Shown here: piece by piece, positions 56,801 to 64,000 of the stretch
Layout: each line of letters starts with the position of its first letter
Position numbering within the stretch: the first letter of the stretch is position 1
Assembly: GCA_950022655.1 (NCBI GenBank)
Contig: OX465582.1
Location: 88,103,801 to 88,167,800, forward strand
Direction of reading: 5' to 3'
DNA from: Alentia gelatinosa
Taxonomy: Eukaryota; Annelida; Polychaeta; Phyllodocida; Polynoidae
DNA: 64,000 bases
Position numbers and translations under genes: made by a program
The notes under the pieces: generated by a model
Databases searched by the model: none
The model's input: only the letters and a program-made list of their open reading frames with translations
What the model was told of the DNA's origin: nothing

Positions 56801-59800
56801 GCATTGCGTATACATGTTCCGCGCTCGGGCCGCTTAGATCATTGATGGTATCGGTCACTATGTTGTGACGGCCGACAGTTTTAGCGGCGATCGTGAGTGG
56901 CGCACTACGATCGTGTCTATAGAACAGCGGCCCTTTTGTGTCTTCTAGAATGTCGTGGAATCGCTGGACGATCGTACGGTATCGTTGCCCAACGATCTCG
57001 TTACTGAAAAACAGGGCCCTGGTTCGCACAATAACGTTTGTAAAGGAAGTGGCGTGAATAAAAAAACAGTTGAATTCAACAACTTACATCACAATCTTCA
57101 GTCTCAGATCATATGATCAGCAGATGTTACCTTTTTCTTTATTATATCGTCCTTTGAATTCCTGAATAGGGAAGCTCCTCAATCAACCCATCCACCATTT
57201 TGAAAACTTGAATTTGTATTTTGAGCTGGTTACCAGCGATCATGTGAGTCTCAAAGTTTGCTTATGACCTCAAGTCTGACTCTTGTGAGGAACGAACAGA
57301 GTTGCACTACGTCTGACTACAGATCATGCTGTATTGTTCTTGTCAGTATCTTACAATAATCTTCTATGACACTCCTTTAGCGCTTCACTCTCACAAGAAT
57401 TCTTTTTTGTGAGTCTCTCCTCAATCAGCTCTGAATCGGATGTCTGGCTCCATGTGAGTTTCATTAACGCAATAGCAGATCCACCTTGAACTGTCACAAA
57501 TTGTTACACTGGCTGGTGGATGTTGGCCACATTATGTGCTATAGGCAAGTTTCCTGTTCAATCGCTTGGGGAGGATCAGCCGAACTCTACAATTTCCAGC
57601 ACTTCCGGTAAACTGATCAATATTATTTTTCTGTTATGGTCACTATTTTCTCTGAGACCACTTAATTTGGCGTTTGTTTGTAATATTTGCCCAAATTAAG
57701 CTGTCATTAGTAATTTTTCGCCAACTTTGTCAGTTTTCGGGTACTGCCACTACTACTGGAGAAGCGCAGTGTCTGCCATCTTGGATTTGTACGGAGCGGA
57801 TGACAGACTGATATTTCTGATAATCAACCCAACACGGGAAATTGATTTGAGAGAATATTTATTTCTTGATAAGTCAGACAAAAATTCAAAAGCTATATTA
57901 CTGGATAAGAAGTCAAGTAAGAGAATACATTTTCCAAGATGTACATCTGAAAGCTGAGGGGCAGGTGGTGGTAAAAGTTCTTTGTTTGTTTCAATTCCGC
58001 TGCGGAGTGAAAGTGGGGCTCTGAAGTGGGCGAGGGTCAGAGGTCAACCGGATAAGAAAACTTTTCCCAAGTCAATTATTCTTCAATTTGCAATTAACGA
58101 CCAATGTCGCAAGCAATTCTTCCCTGAATCTTGAGCAGCAAAACCCTGGAAAAACACCTCTGAATTGGACCAATTGTATGAATGTACCGCAATCAGTGAA
58201 CAAAATAATCAAGAATCAGAGGAGATATTATTGTGATCGCTAATTAATGATGCACCGTTAATTGTAAGGGAGGTTACAAATTAAAAATGGACAATAGTAA
58301 AACCTGTATGAAGAATCGTTTTATGTCATCAGATTTGACCTAGCACTAATAGAAATAAAATGGGTCAAGGTCAAATATGATGCAGTTAATCAATTCCCTA
58401 TATATGATTTGCTACTAGTGCCAAAATACATTCCTAAGCCCTCCGACCATTATTTAAAAGGTTATCTGGATTTAACTAGGTTGGTAGCAGCCATCTTGGA
58501 TTTATGTGAAGTGGGAAGTAAAAGAACCCTCACCTCTGTAAATGTGTACGGGTGAGATTTCTTCCTAAATTCATCTCATTGATTCGGTCAAACCCAAAGT
58601 AAGTCTAGTAGAACATATTGGACATTATTCTTCCCAAACAAACAAATCTTGGATTTCTGCTAATTAAGGACTGTTACCCCATTTGATAATGAGTGTCATA
58701 TATTGGTATTTGATAAGTACCTCCTAAAGGACCTGTGTGCCAAATTTAGCCAACTTGAACAAGATGACCTAATATTGACTCTTAAGACAGCAGACTAATA
58801 GCATAGGACTGAATGTATGTTTTTGTTGCACACTCAACCAATATACTAGGGCATTCAACTGGAACAATCCAACTTTGCAAGGAAATATGCTTCATCACAA
58901 TCTAGCAAGACAACTACATCAGGAAGGATCTGAGGCGCAGGTTATGGCAGGGCACTCGCTTTATGGTCTTATATTTGAATCACAGCATACAAATAAAGTG
59001 CATGGATATAGGCCTGAGAAGTGTTATCTTTCTATTAGTATTGCCATATTCCTTGTAAGATACAACTTGTCAGGTTTTAAATATGGAATTATGAATTATT
59101 GTTTTTTTTATTTTGTTTGGTAAGATTCACACAGGTCTTCAGCATGGGATCATCTGGGCAGAGATGCCCAACTGTCTTCCGCTGTCCAAGACAACGCTGG
59201 CCAACAAGATGCAGGAGGCAGGCTATGCTACTCACATGGTTGGCAAATGGCACCTGGGTTTCTACAAAGAAGCATGCCTACCCATGCGCAGGGGCTTTGA
59301 CTCTTTCTATGGTATATTGTAACACTTTTTATCGTTCAATTTTTTTTAATCTTTTATCATTTTATCATTCGAAAGTACTTGCTCAATTTTGATTTCTGAT
59401 TTAGTATATTTCCTGTCTCTCTCTTCTAAGGTTTGGCAGTAAACAGCCATTCTTTCAGTTAGGACCATTTTCAGGAAAATAACACTTGGTGTGTGCTTAC
59501 CTTATTATGGATACACACAACAGAAACGGATATCAAATCAAGTCCCTACAAAGACCATAAACTTTCCACAGTTGTGGAGATGACATCCTGAACCAATAGT
59601 AGAGTGACATTTTAGCAAAAACTATGAAGAAATGAAGCATTAAAACGAAACATGGACAGTATTTAGTCCATGAACAAAGTATTGTGTCCATGTGACATAA
59701 GGCTGACATTTTAAGTCTGACACACTCTCCAGTAATTACTCAGTACCTTATTTCATACCATTTTGACCACTCAGGATACTTGACTGGCTCAGAGGATTAC

Positions 59801-62800
59801 TACCATCACAACCGCTGTGGGAGCAGACTGCCGATCAAGGCTTGTGGCGTAGACTTGCGTGATGGCTATAAGACTGTGTGGAACAACTCTGAATACTCAG
59901 CACATCTGTTTACACGACAGGCCCAGCAGATCATTGCCAGTCACAACCAGACTAAGGTATCTCTTTGTGTTTTATTCTTTTTTGTGATAAAAGAAAATCA
60001 TTGAAATTTTGTATGAGAAAGAAATAGTGCATCAGAGTTCAACATAAATTTTTCATGATATAGTGAATTGATTTATGTATAATGAGTGCCTGGTCAGCTG
60101 TTGCCATCATAGCTAGGTAGAATTTGTCGGTTGGTTGATTCTAGCTTAAAATTGAATTTACGAAGTGAGAGTAGCAAGATATATGCGATAGCACCTAAAC
60201 TACATGTCTCCAGGGAAGCCTTTCTTCACCCAGTTCAGAGTTATTATTCTGGTAAATGGCTGCCCTCCTCCATTAAGCTATTCATTTACTCACATGAAGG
60301 GGGTAGAGAGTGAGCTCAGTGGCCAAGGCACTGGACTTATAATCCCAAGGTTGTGGGTTCGAGTCCCACTGCAGCCACTCTTCTCCATCATCCCCAGCAG
60401 TGGCAGACCTACTGTTATATCAAAGGCCAATCCTTCTCATGACATGTCTATGGTTTGGGAAGTAAAAGAACTGTCACCTCATTATATGTGTAGGGGTGAG
60501 ATTTCAACCTAAATTCATTACATAGATCCTTACACATCCTTGTGTAAGTCTGATTGAACTAATTGGACGTTAAACTGCCCAAACAAACAAACCATCCTTG
60601 TGGTGGAAAAGAACCCTGAGAAAGCCTGTTATAAACCTGTAATGGTTAACTGGACGTTAAATCAAACCAACTGATCCCAACCAAACTCACATGGAATTAG
60701 AATGTTTCAATGCTGAGCTGTGCCAATGAGATGTTAGAGAGTTGCTTGTCCTTCCTGGCCTGGATAAATCTATGAAGAACTACCTAAAGATTTTACACAG
60801 TTGCTGTAGATTTAAGTAAATGGGCTTTATTTCATACCACCTATAAACCTTTGACCTATATAATGCAGAGTAAAACATTGGTTGTTGTTATGATTATCAG
60901 TTATGATTTATCAGTTTATAATTTCTTCAGCCCCTGTTCCTGTACCTGCCGTACCAGTCGGTCCACTCACCACTGGAAGTCCCATCTGCCTATGAAAACC
61001 AGTACAAGCACATTAAAAACAAGGCTCGGCGGGAGTATGCTGGTAGATGAATGTTCCTTTTATTCAGATAGCATGTTTCAATTTTCATTAAGATATATAT
61101 TCACATGTATAAAAGTATTTAAGATATCCTCAGGGACTTAATGGCCACTACTTTAACAAAAATATGTTTAACTTTTATCTATATCACTTGCTTCCGTTCA
61201 TGAGCAATTGAAAAAAGTTTTTTAGATCTTGGCCATTGGGCAGTAACTTGACTTAGCAAGAAAATTGATTATTTCTTTGGATCACCTGTGGAATTATCTT
61301 TTATTGACAAAAAGACAGAGATAACTAGTTTCACATGACCGTAGTACCTGCAATCTCTTTCAAGTAGTGATCTCTTATCATTCAGTTTTGTGACACTGGT
61401 GACTACCAACCACTTTCTTCCATTTCTATCAGTCTTCCTAATGTGCATTGAAAAATCATATTAAAGATATACACTGAAAAGCTTTTCTTAACATTTTCAA
61501 ATCAAAGTGGAACTAAGCATATATAATATAAATTATTTATAACAGCACTTTACGGACCTCTGTCTAGTACCTAACCTAAGGGAATCGTAGATATTTTTAT
61601 ATGAATTTTTTCATTTTTATTTGTAGGGATGGTGGCAGCATTGGATGAAGCAGTAAGAAATGTAACCGAGTATTTACAGAAGTATGGACTCTGGGAAAAT
61701 ACCATTCTAGTATTCTCCACAGGTAAGCTGTACAGACAATTCTGATAACTAAGCAAGGTACATGTTGGTCATTCATTTTCTGTGGTAATAGGTTGTTTTG
61801 ATCTGTCTCTCATTTCTTTCTTAGTTGAATTCATCAAGAACTTGGTTGAGATAATGAAAGGATTAAGTGCATCGTAACAGAGCTTTTGACTTTTGTTGCT
61901 ATTGCTGATAAAGACACAAAAAAGGAGCCCATTTGACTGCAGATTAAAGAGTCCAATATATCAGTCTAAGACAAACCACTTTCCGGTTTATTTATTCTAG
62001 ACGGAATATGACCTTGGCTGTTTCTACTATATGAAACTCTGGCCACCACCAAACAACAGCACTGCCTATATTTCAGATAATGGGGGTCAGATGTTGTCGG
62101 GAGGAAACAACTGGCCACTCCGAGGCAATAAGGCAACGCTATGGGAAGGTGGTATGCGTGGTAATGGATTCGTCTATAGTCAGCTGCTGTCCACAGGGGG
62201 AAGCACCTTACATGACCTGTTACACGTCACTGACTGGTTCCCTACACTTGTCCATGTTGCGGGTGGGTCTACTGCCGGTCTCAAACTTGATGGCTACAAT
62301 GTGTGGGACACTATAAGGTTAGTTCAGTCATGCATCATTGATCCAGAGAGACTAGAGGAAAGAACTCATTTTCCACAGTTTAAATATTATATCAATCAAA
62401 ATTAAAGGTACACCAGCAGTGTACTCGAAATAACCGAAATAAAAATATGACTGAACACAATTTTGCATTCAAAAAAGAAATTAGAATTATGACTGAACAC
62501 AAAAAAAAACTGAACACAATTTTGTGTTCAAAATGTGATTTATTCATGTAATAAGTATTTTCCCCAGTCTTAAGTAAGGAAGACTACTACCCTAAACACA
62601 CATTTCATGCCCATACTCATTTTGATTTCTCACCTCCCAGCAAAGGGAAGCCAAGTCCACGTAAGGAGATCCTGCACAACATTGACCCATTGACAACCCC
62701 AAAGGGTACTGCACAGCCAGAGAGCCCATTTGACACACGCATCCGGGCAGCTCTCAGAGCAGGCGACTGGAAGATCATCACTGGAAACCCAGGTAACTCA

Positions 62801-63651
62801 GTGTTTCATAATACGCAGTAATTCTCATCATACACAAAGATAGAACAAAATTCTAGGGCACAAACATAGTGCCATGCGCTCATAGGAACATCAATTCCTC
62901 AACAGTAGTTGTAAATACCTTGGGTAATTATCTATTCAATAATAAATAAGAGATGTCAGTTTTCCAATTTTCCATAGAAATCCACATTTTCATATTCAGT
63001 ATGTTTAATTTCTTCAACTTGTGGCGCACAAAAATGATAAAACCCTAACCCTAACCCAAACCCTGCAACACTATGTGTTGTTCTCCGTAAAATTTCAATT
63101 TTACTTCAACTTACCAGGTAAGTCTCCCAAAATTCTATTCAAACCTCTCCACAGACCCTGAGCCCCATCCCATAGCCAAGAAGAAAATATTATACGAGTT
63201 TGTCCACTTTTTTCCTTGACCCCAACTGATATCCCTGAATAATCAAGGACAGGGTATATAAAAAGAAATATTTAAAACTTGTGTATCATACTTAGAGAGT
63301 AGTGTCGCCGCTGAAAAAGAGTATATCCTCAATAATGAAAAAAGATTATCACAGATAATTTTTTACTCTTACCTTACAGGAGCAATAAATGGCTGGTACC
63401 CACCACCCACTGATGACACCCCACTGAAATTACCGCTAGACACCTCCAGTAAGAAGAACTTGTGGCTATTCAATATCAAAGACGACCCAGAGGAGAGGAA
63501 TGACTTGTCATCTGTTCGACCTGACATCGTCCAGAGTCTACTGGGGCGTCTTCAGGCATACAACCAGACAGCTGTGCCTGTCTACTACCCACCCAGTGAC
63601 CCTCGCTCTGACCCCGCCCGCCACGGTGGTGCCTGGGGGCCATGGGAATAA
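41449..63651 (+). CDS. ARSB: Arylsulfatase B (N-acetylgalactosamine-4-sulfatase), complete eight-exon gene
   Basis: Removes 4-sulfate from N-acetylgalactosamine in dermatan and chondroitin sulfate, in the lysosome. Exons 41449-41805 / 59125-59311 / 59775-59956 / 60931-61042 / 61627-61722 / 62077-62317 / 62641-62792 / 63380-63651. All junctions keep frame, giving 532 aa against about 533 in vertebrate ARSB. Signal peptide (residues 1-23); metal-binding Asp68-Asp69; sulfatase signature CTPTR with Cys106 for formylglycine; VGKWHLG (Lys160, His162); QSVH (His254); DNGGQ (Asp312, Asn313); NWPLRGNK (Lys330); C-terminal [10 protein letters not shown] and GPWE. ARSI/ARSJ-type paralogs are the alternative, but length and exon count favour ARSB. 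Confidence 0.93.
42160..42475. mobile_element. Family N element, copy 2
   Basis: Right end ACCAATTTTGGCACCACACC as in copy 1. The left end is shortened: TGGTGCCAAAATTGG joins directly to the central CACTCTCCTCCCAGATC palindrome. Confidence 0.72.
42681..43034. mobile_element. Family G element, copy 3
   Basis: TAGGGAGCCAAAGTGAACCC to GATCACTTTGGCTCCCTA. Closest to copy 1 (221-570). Confidence 0.8.
43171..43464. mobile_element. Hairpin plus diverged family W-like element
   Basis: Hairpin arms GAGTTTTAATCTTGG and CCAAGATTAAAAC (43171-43300), followed by an element bounded by TTTTATCCTATCC and GGGTAGGATAAT (43309-43464), a variant terminus of family W. Confidence 0.6.
43490..43795. repeat. Interspersed repeat (family Y), copy 1
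   Basis: Shares with 46966-47255 the segments GAGAGGCATGCCCAGCTGAC, ACTGGTGCTTGATAT and TGGTGCAAGT-like motifs in the same order. Non-coding. Confidence 0.65.
45640..46020. repeat. Repeat with RFX-like triplet plus fold-back hairpin
   Basis: 45685-45717 has three GTTGCTATG motifs at 12-bp spacing, then AAAACGTCACAGCCGCATTC, shared with 24575-24635. The hairpin 45851-46020 follows: arms of about 75 bp with centre ACTCGGTGTAAACACCTCG, nearly the same centre as the hairpin at 24808-24905. Confidence 0.7.
46163..46343. mobile_element. CAGTAGAACCC-type MITE, copy 4
   Basis: TACAGTAGAACCCCGCCTAA to TAGGGTTCTACTGTAA with internal CGGACACCCTG repeats. Confidence 0.77.
46363..46955. mobile_element. 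hAT-like non-autonomous element
   Basis: Ends CAGGGTTCGTACAGAG and CTATGTACGAACCCTG, with sub-terminal tandem GCCTGGAAAA motifs at both ends. Single-end fragments occur at 16391-16450 and 32630-32702. CAGGG termini suggest hAT by family knowledge; no transposase frame. Confidence 0.65.
46966..47255. repeat. Interspersed repeat (family Y), copy 2
   Basis: Diverged partner of 43490-43795 in the same orientation. Confidence 0.62.
47333..47503. mobile_element. Family K element, copy 2
   Basis: GGCCATCCATGAAGTATGTA to GGACATACTTTATGGAAGGC; C-rich interior as in 7717-7883. Confidence 0.6.
47507..47786. mobile_element. Family W element plus hairpin, copy 3 (reversed order)
   Basis: Family W part 47507-47632 ends ACAGGGTGAGATAAAA. 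The hairpin 47637-47786 pairs GATGAAAATAACTTGG with CCAAGTTATTTTCATC around GAAGCGAAGC. Confidence 0.65.
48201..48422. mobile_element. GGGGCCTG element, copy 2
   Basis: GGGGCCTGTTTAAAAACCTA to TAGATTATTAAACGTCCCCC. Partner of 34814-35036. Confidence 0.7.
49162..49437. mobile_element. Family V-like element, diverged
   Basis: GGTGTGATTCCACCGGG at the left and GTTGGAATCAGCACTTA at the right form the terminal inverted pair. The interior shares the CAAGATGTAGCAAG type motif. Confidence 0.55.
49815..50240. mobile_element. Large fold-back element with a family N core nested at its centre
   Basis: Arms of about 170-190 bp (for example GCTCTGGTGGCCAGT at 49974 with ACTGGCCACCAGAGC near 50098). The arms also carry TAACACGAGTAAGG and its partner. 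The centre (about 50010-50062) holds CTCTCCTCCCAGATCTTTCG and GATATCTGCTAGGAGAGT, the core of family N. Confidence 0.8.
50643..53096 (-). pseudogene. Element A ORF2: endonuclease (C-terminal half) and reverse transcriptase
   Basis: One frame of 818 codons, 53096 to 50643, with two internal TGA codons at 52010-52008 and 51371-51369. Visible in order: endonuclease [14 protein letters not shown] and CDHSSIY (the N-terminal half with its catalytic Asn/Glu motifs is absent); thumb-linker; [55 protein letters not shown]-terminal helical tail. Both nonsense codons fall where Trp is common (FPDK-x-KSA and LN-x-LTIN), consistent with TGG to TGA. It supplied target-primed reverse transcription when active. 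Confidence 0.85.
53113..53763 (-). pseudogene. Element A SGNH/GDSL-hydrolase-like frame
   Basis: 216 codons from ATG 53763, intact. SGNH blocks: IADSRG near the N-terminus (nucleophile Ser), SGANNCS (block III Asn) and TTDRIHLT near the C-terminus (catalytic Asp-x-x-His). Esterase-like domains are known in ORF1 of CR1-clade LINEs. The stop lies 16 nt before the remaining ORF2 start, in a different frame; that short gap is where the missing endonuclease half would be expected. Intact catalytic residues suggest recent decay. Confidence 0.75.
53877..54098 (-). pseudogene. Element A NADAR-like frame, C-terminal part
   Basis: Frame from the GGTT junction (54095-54098) to TAA 53879-53877. It reads [17 protein letters not shown], a TYGCGYS turn, then [16 protein letters not shown]. 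These match the second half of the NADAR/YbiA fold: the (E/V)AT..D..WG.G segment and the N.(L/M)G..L...R helix. It continues in frame the part at 56598-57056. It ends 113 nt before the SGNH ATG. Confidence 0.7.
54099..56596 (-). mobile_element. Non-LTR retrotransposon B, 5'-truncated, nested in element A
   Basis: Begins inside its endonuclease domain at 56596 and ends in a poly-A tail seen as a T tract (about 54097-54110) on the plus strand. GGTT at 54095-54098 and again at 56597-56600 is a 4-bp target duplication. Distinct family from A by its RT sequence. Its insertion cut the NADAR frame of A. Confidence 0.85.
54310..56596 (-). pseudogene. Element B ORF2: endonuclease tail and reverse transcriptase, frameshifted
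   Basis: Open from 56594 to 54686 (about 636 codons). Endonuclease C-terminus TAIDHMYTN and LTSDHLPTY, connector, RT motifs [53 protein letters not shown]. Near 54700-54717 the frame shifts (single-nt indel inferred). The rest of the C-terminal domain ([29 protein letters not shown]) continues in another frame to 54310. N-terminal endonuclease lost by 5' truncation. Confidence 0.85.
56598..57056 (-). pseudogene. Element A NADAR-like frame, N-terminal part
   Basis: Open from just after a TAA near 57085 to the insertion point. No clear ATG, so the true start may be lost. It contains a [11 protein letters not shown] segment, then [31 protein letters not shown] and [16 protein letters not shown]. 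These match the NADAR core: S.EH.YQ..K, P..AK..GR and (L/M)..KF.QN..(L/I)K. The conserved Glu-His is present. NADAR enzymes cleave riboflavin-intermediate or ADP-ribose-linked N-glycosidic bonds; activity here is unknown. Confidence 0.72.
57065..57260. repeat. Interspersed repeat (family X), copy 2 (inverted)
   Basis: Reverse complement of 23409-23665 in order: CAGTTGAATTCAACAA, TTACATCACAATCTT, ATCCACCATTTT. It abuts the 5' edge of element A, so A's truncation point or target was in or next to this repeat. Confidence 0.6.
58518..58647 (+). mobile_element. tRNA-derived SINE, 3' half (copy 5)
   Basis: Body and tail only: CCTCACCTCTGTAAATGTGT to GAACATATTGGACATTATTC, then CCCAAACAAACAAA. Confidence 0.72.
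59125..59311 (+). CDS. ARSB: ARSB exon 2
   Basis: Acceptor TAAG (AG 59123-59124) after a T-rich tract; donor GTATAT at 59312; ends in phase 1. Encodes residues 120-181, [15 protein letters not shown] to GFDSFY, with the active-site VGKWHLG (Lys160, His162) that contacts the substrate sulfate. Confidence 0.92.
59775..59956 (+). CDS. ARSB: ARSB exon 3
   Basis: Acceptor CTCAG (AG 59773-59774), donor GTATCT at 59957; starts in phase 1 and ends in phase 0. Residues 182-242: [15 protein letters not shown], a Cys pair (positions 186-206 region) likely in a disulfide, and a potential N-glycosylation site in NNSEYS. Confidence 0.9.
60298..60591 (+). mobile_element. tRNA-derived SINE, copy 6
   Basis: A box GTGAGCTCAGTGGCCAAGGC and consensus B box GGTTCGAGTCCC, followed by the usual body and GGACGTTAAACTGCCC with CAAACAAACAAACC tail. 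It is followed by a second tail-like segment (GGACGTTAAATCAAACC) at about 60652-60670. Lies in ARSB intron 3. Confidence 0.85.
60931..61042 (+). CDS. ARSB: ARSB exon 4
   Basis: Acceptor CTTCAG (AG 60929-60930), donor GTAGAT at 61043; ends in phase 1. Residues 243-279, [18 protein letters not shown] to REYA. His254 corresponds to the conserved active-site His of QSVH. A shadow frame here is an artefact. Confidence 0.91.
61043..61626. other. ARSB intron 4
   Basis: 584 bp, AT-rich; no repeat or coding sequence recognised. Confidence 0.6.
61627..61722 (+). CDS. ARSB: ARSB exon 5
   Basis: Acceptor TTGTAG (AG 61625-61626), donor GTAAGC at 61723; phase 1 at both ends. Residues 280-311, [17 protein letters not shown] to ILVFST. 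The intron splits the codon of the metal-binding Asp312. Confidence 0.9.
61723..62076. other. ARSB intron 5
   Basis: 354 bp, no feature recognised. Confidence 0.6.
62077..62317 (+). CDS. ARSB: ARSB exon 6
   Basis: Acceptor TTTCAG (AG 62075-62076), donor GTTAGT at 62318; ends in phase 2. It starts by completing Asp312 and encodes [20 protein letters not shown], then [26 protein letters not shown] and [10 protein letters not shown]. It carries the remaining metal ligands (Asp312, Asn313) and Lys330 of the active site. Confidence 0.92.
62318..62640. other. ARSB intron 6
   Basis: 323 bp; contains two AACTGAACACAATTTTG(T/C)-like short direct repeats at about 62450-62530, otherwise featureless. 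Confidence 0.5.
62641..62792 (+). CDS. ARSB: ARSB exon 7
   Basis: Acceptor TCCCAG (AG 62639-62640), donor GTAACT at 62793; ends in phase 1. Encodes [17 protein letters not shown], a linker without the Cys-containing insert seen in vertebrates, and [19 protein letters not shown]. Confidence 0.9.
62793..63379. other. ARSB intron 7
   Basis: 587 bp. Contains a short interstitial telomere-like run (CCCTAACCCTAACCC at about 63045-63059). No coding sequence. Confidence 0.6.
63380..63651 (+). CDS. ARSB: ARSB exon 8 (terminal)
   Basis: Acceptor TTACAG (AG 63378-63379). Encodes [52 protein letters not shown] and ends GGAWGPWE, then TAA at 63649-63651. The ending matches the PxDPRxDP...GxWGPW close of ARSB-type sulfatases. 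N-glycosylation site at YNQT. Confidence 0.93.
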
Positions 63652-64000
63652 GTAGCTTTCTTTTTTACAGTGAGTGCTGCAACTAGTGATACCAGTTACT
63701 AAAGCTGAATACCAGGGAACAGTGGTCATTTAATTGGATGCGGTGCAACTGAGGTTAACCATTGCTACAGCTGACGCAATTTACCAGCTTTCTCAATTCA
63801 TTGATATTCCTTCCAGGTGGCAGCAACACCTATGTGTTCAAATGTGCGGTAACCCAAGGCCTATTACTAGTTTGTAACGTGCCAGACGATCCTGTAGCTG
63901 TAATTGGTTGTTCCTCAGATCATCATATTGTATCTGAAAAATGTATTTAAGAGATTGGCCCATGGGTGAGGTCAGCCTTGTGATATGGTGAAACCCAGTA
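63652..64000. other. ARSB 3' UTR and downstream
   Basis: No further exon seen. No canonical AATAAA within the remaining 349 bp, so the 3' UTR may extend beyond the window. Confidence 0.5.

Larger units (their letters stand above)
50290..57060 (-). mobile_element. Non-LTR retrotransposon A (CR1/L2-like), minus strand, interrupted by element B
   Basis: Order 5' to 3' on the minus strand: NADAR-like frame (split), SGNH-hydrolase frame, endonuclease/RT frame, 3' region with ATGT-type microsatellite (about 50437-50470) and a T-rich tract near 50290. RT motifs ([19 protein letters not shown]) place it with jockey-superfamily LINEs. It is dead: two nonsense codons, missing N-terminal endonuclease, nested insertion. 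The 5' end abuts family X repeat at 57060; the exact 3' end is uncertain. Confidence 0.78.
41806..59124. other. ARSB intron 1 (17.3 kb)
   Basis: Phase 0. Contains copies of families N, G, W, K and V, pogo-type and hAT-like MITEs, several hairpins, a diverged duplicate pair (43490-43795 and 46966-47255), the fold-back at 49815-50240 and the nested retrotransposons at 50.3-57.06 kb. 57261-58517 and 58648-59124 show nothing I can assign; a 76-codon frame at 57727-57957 has no recognised domain. Confidence 0.7.
59312..60930. other. ARSB introns 2-3 around exon 3
   Basis: Introns 59312-59774 and 59957-60930 flank exon 3. A SINE sits at 60298-60591. No other coding sequence. Confidence 0.6.

Noticed and set aside
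1..64000. CRISPR arrays, prokaryotic operons, phage genes
   Set aside because: Direct repeats here are tandem satellites without unique spacers; gene structure is spliced and eukaryotic throughout.

Overview
The window is AT-rich genomic DNA from an animal. Genes are short coding exons with GT-AG junctions in multi-kilobase introns, and the space between is packed with short inverted-repeat DNA elements, tRNA-derived SINEs and decayed non-LTR retrotransposons. There are no operons, ribosome-binding sites or prokaryotic genes. This repeat load and the BTB, EF-hand and sulfatase genes fit a marine invertebrate (mollusc, brachiopod, annelid or lower deuterostome). The phylum cannot be fixed from this sequence alone.

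Layout. (1) 1-134, minus strand: 5' coding exon of a BTB/POZ gene running off the left edge. (2) 12.3-21.5 kb, minus strand: a calmodulin-like EF-hand gene, with a coding start that is just the ATG at the end of exon 1, four firm exons and one tentative last exon. (3) 25.2-39.2 kb, plus strand: a second EF-hand gene of about 151 aa, diverging from the first and sharing its intron phases. The two look like divergently arranged paralogs related to dynein regulatory complex subunit 8 (EFCAB2). (4) 41.4-63.7 kb, plus strand: a complete eight-exon arylsulfatase B gene encoding 532 aa with all catalytic motifs. (5) Its 17.3 kb first intron holds two nested non-LTR retrotransposons on the minus strand.

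The most unusual finding is in the outer retrotransposon (about 50.3-57.06 kb). Upstream of its endonuclease/reverse-transcriptase frame it carries an SGNH-hydrolase frame, and before that a frame resembling NADAR, the YbiA-type N-glycosidase fold. The NADAR frame is split by a 5'-truncated second element (about 54.1-56.6 kb) flanked by a 4-bp GGTT duplication. Across that insertion the two NADAR halves are in the same reading frame.

Other structure includes a 202-bp tandem array at 3.5-4.5 kb and a 24-bp minisatellite at 15.5-16.1 kb. At least six families of terminal-inverted-repeat elements recur across the window. A set of long fold-back hairpins has arms that differ from locus to locus but similar loops.

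Functionally, ARSB is a lysosomal glycosaminoglycan sulfatase, the EF-hand pair are probably structural or ciliary calmodulin relatives, and the BTB protein is probably an adaptor. Nothing indicates that these genes act in one pathway.
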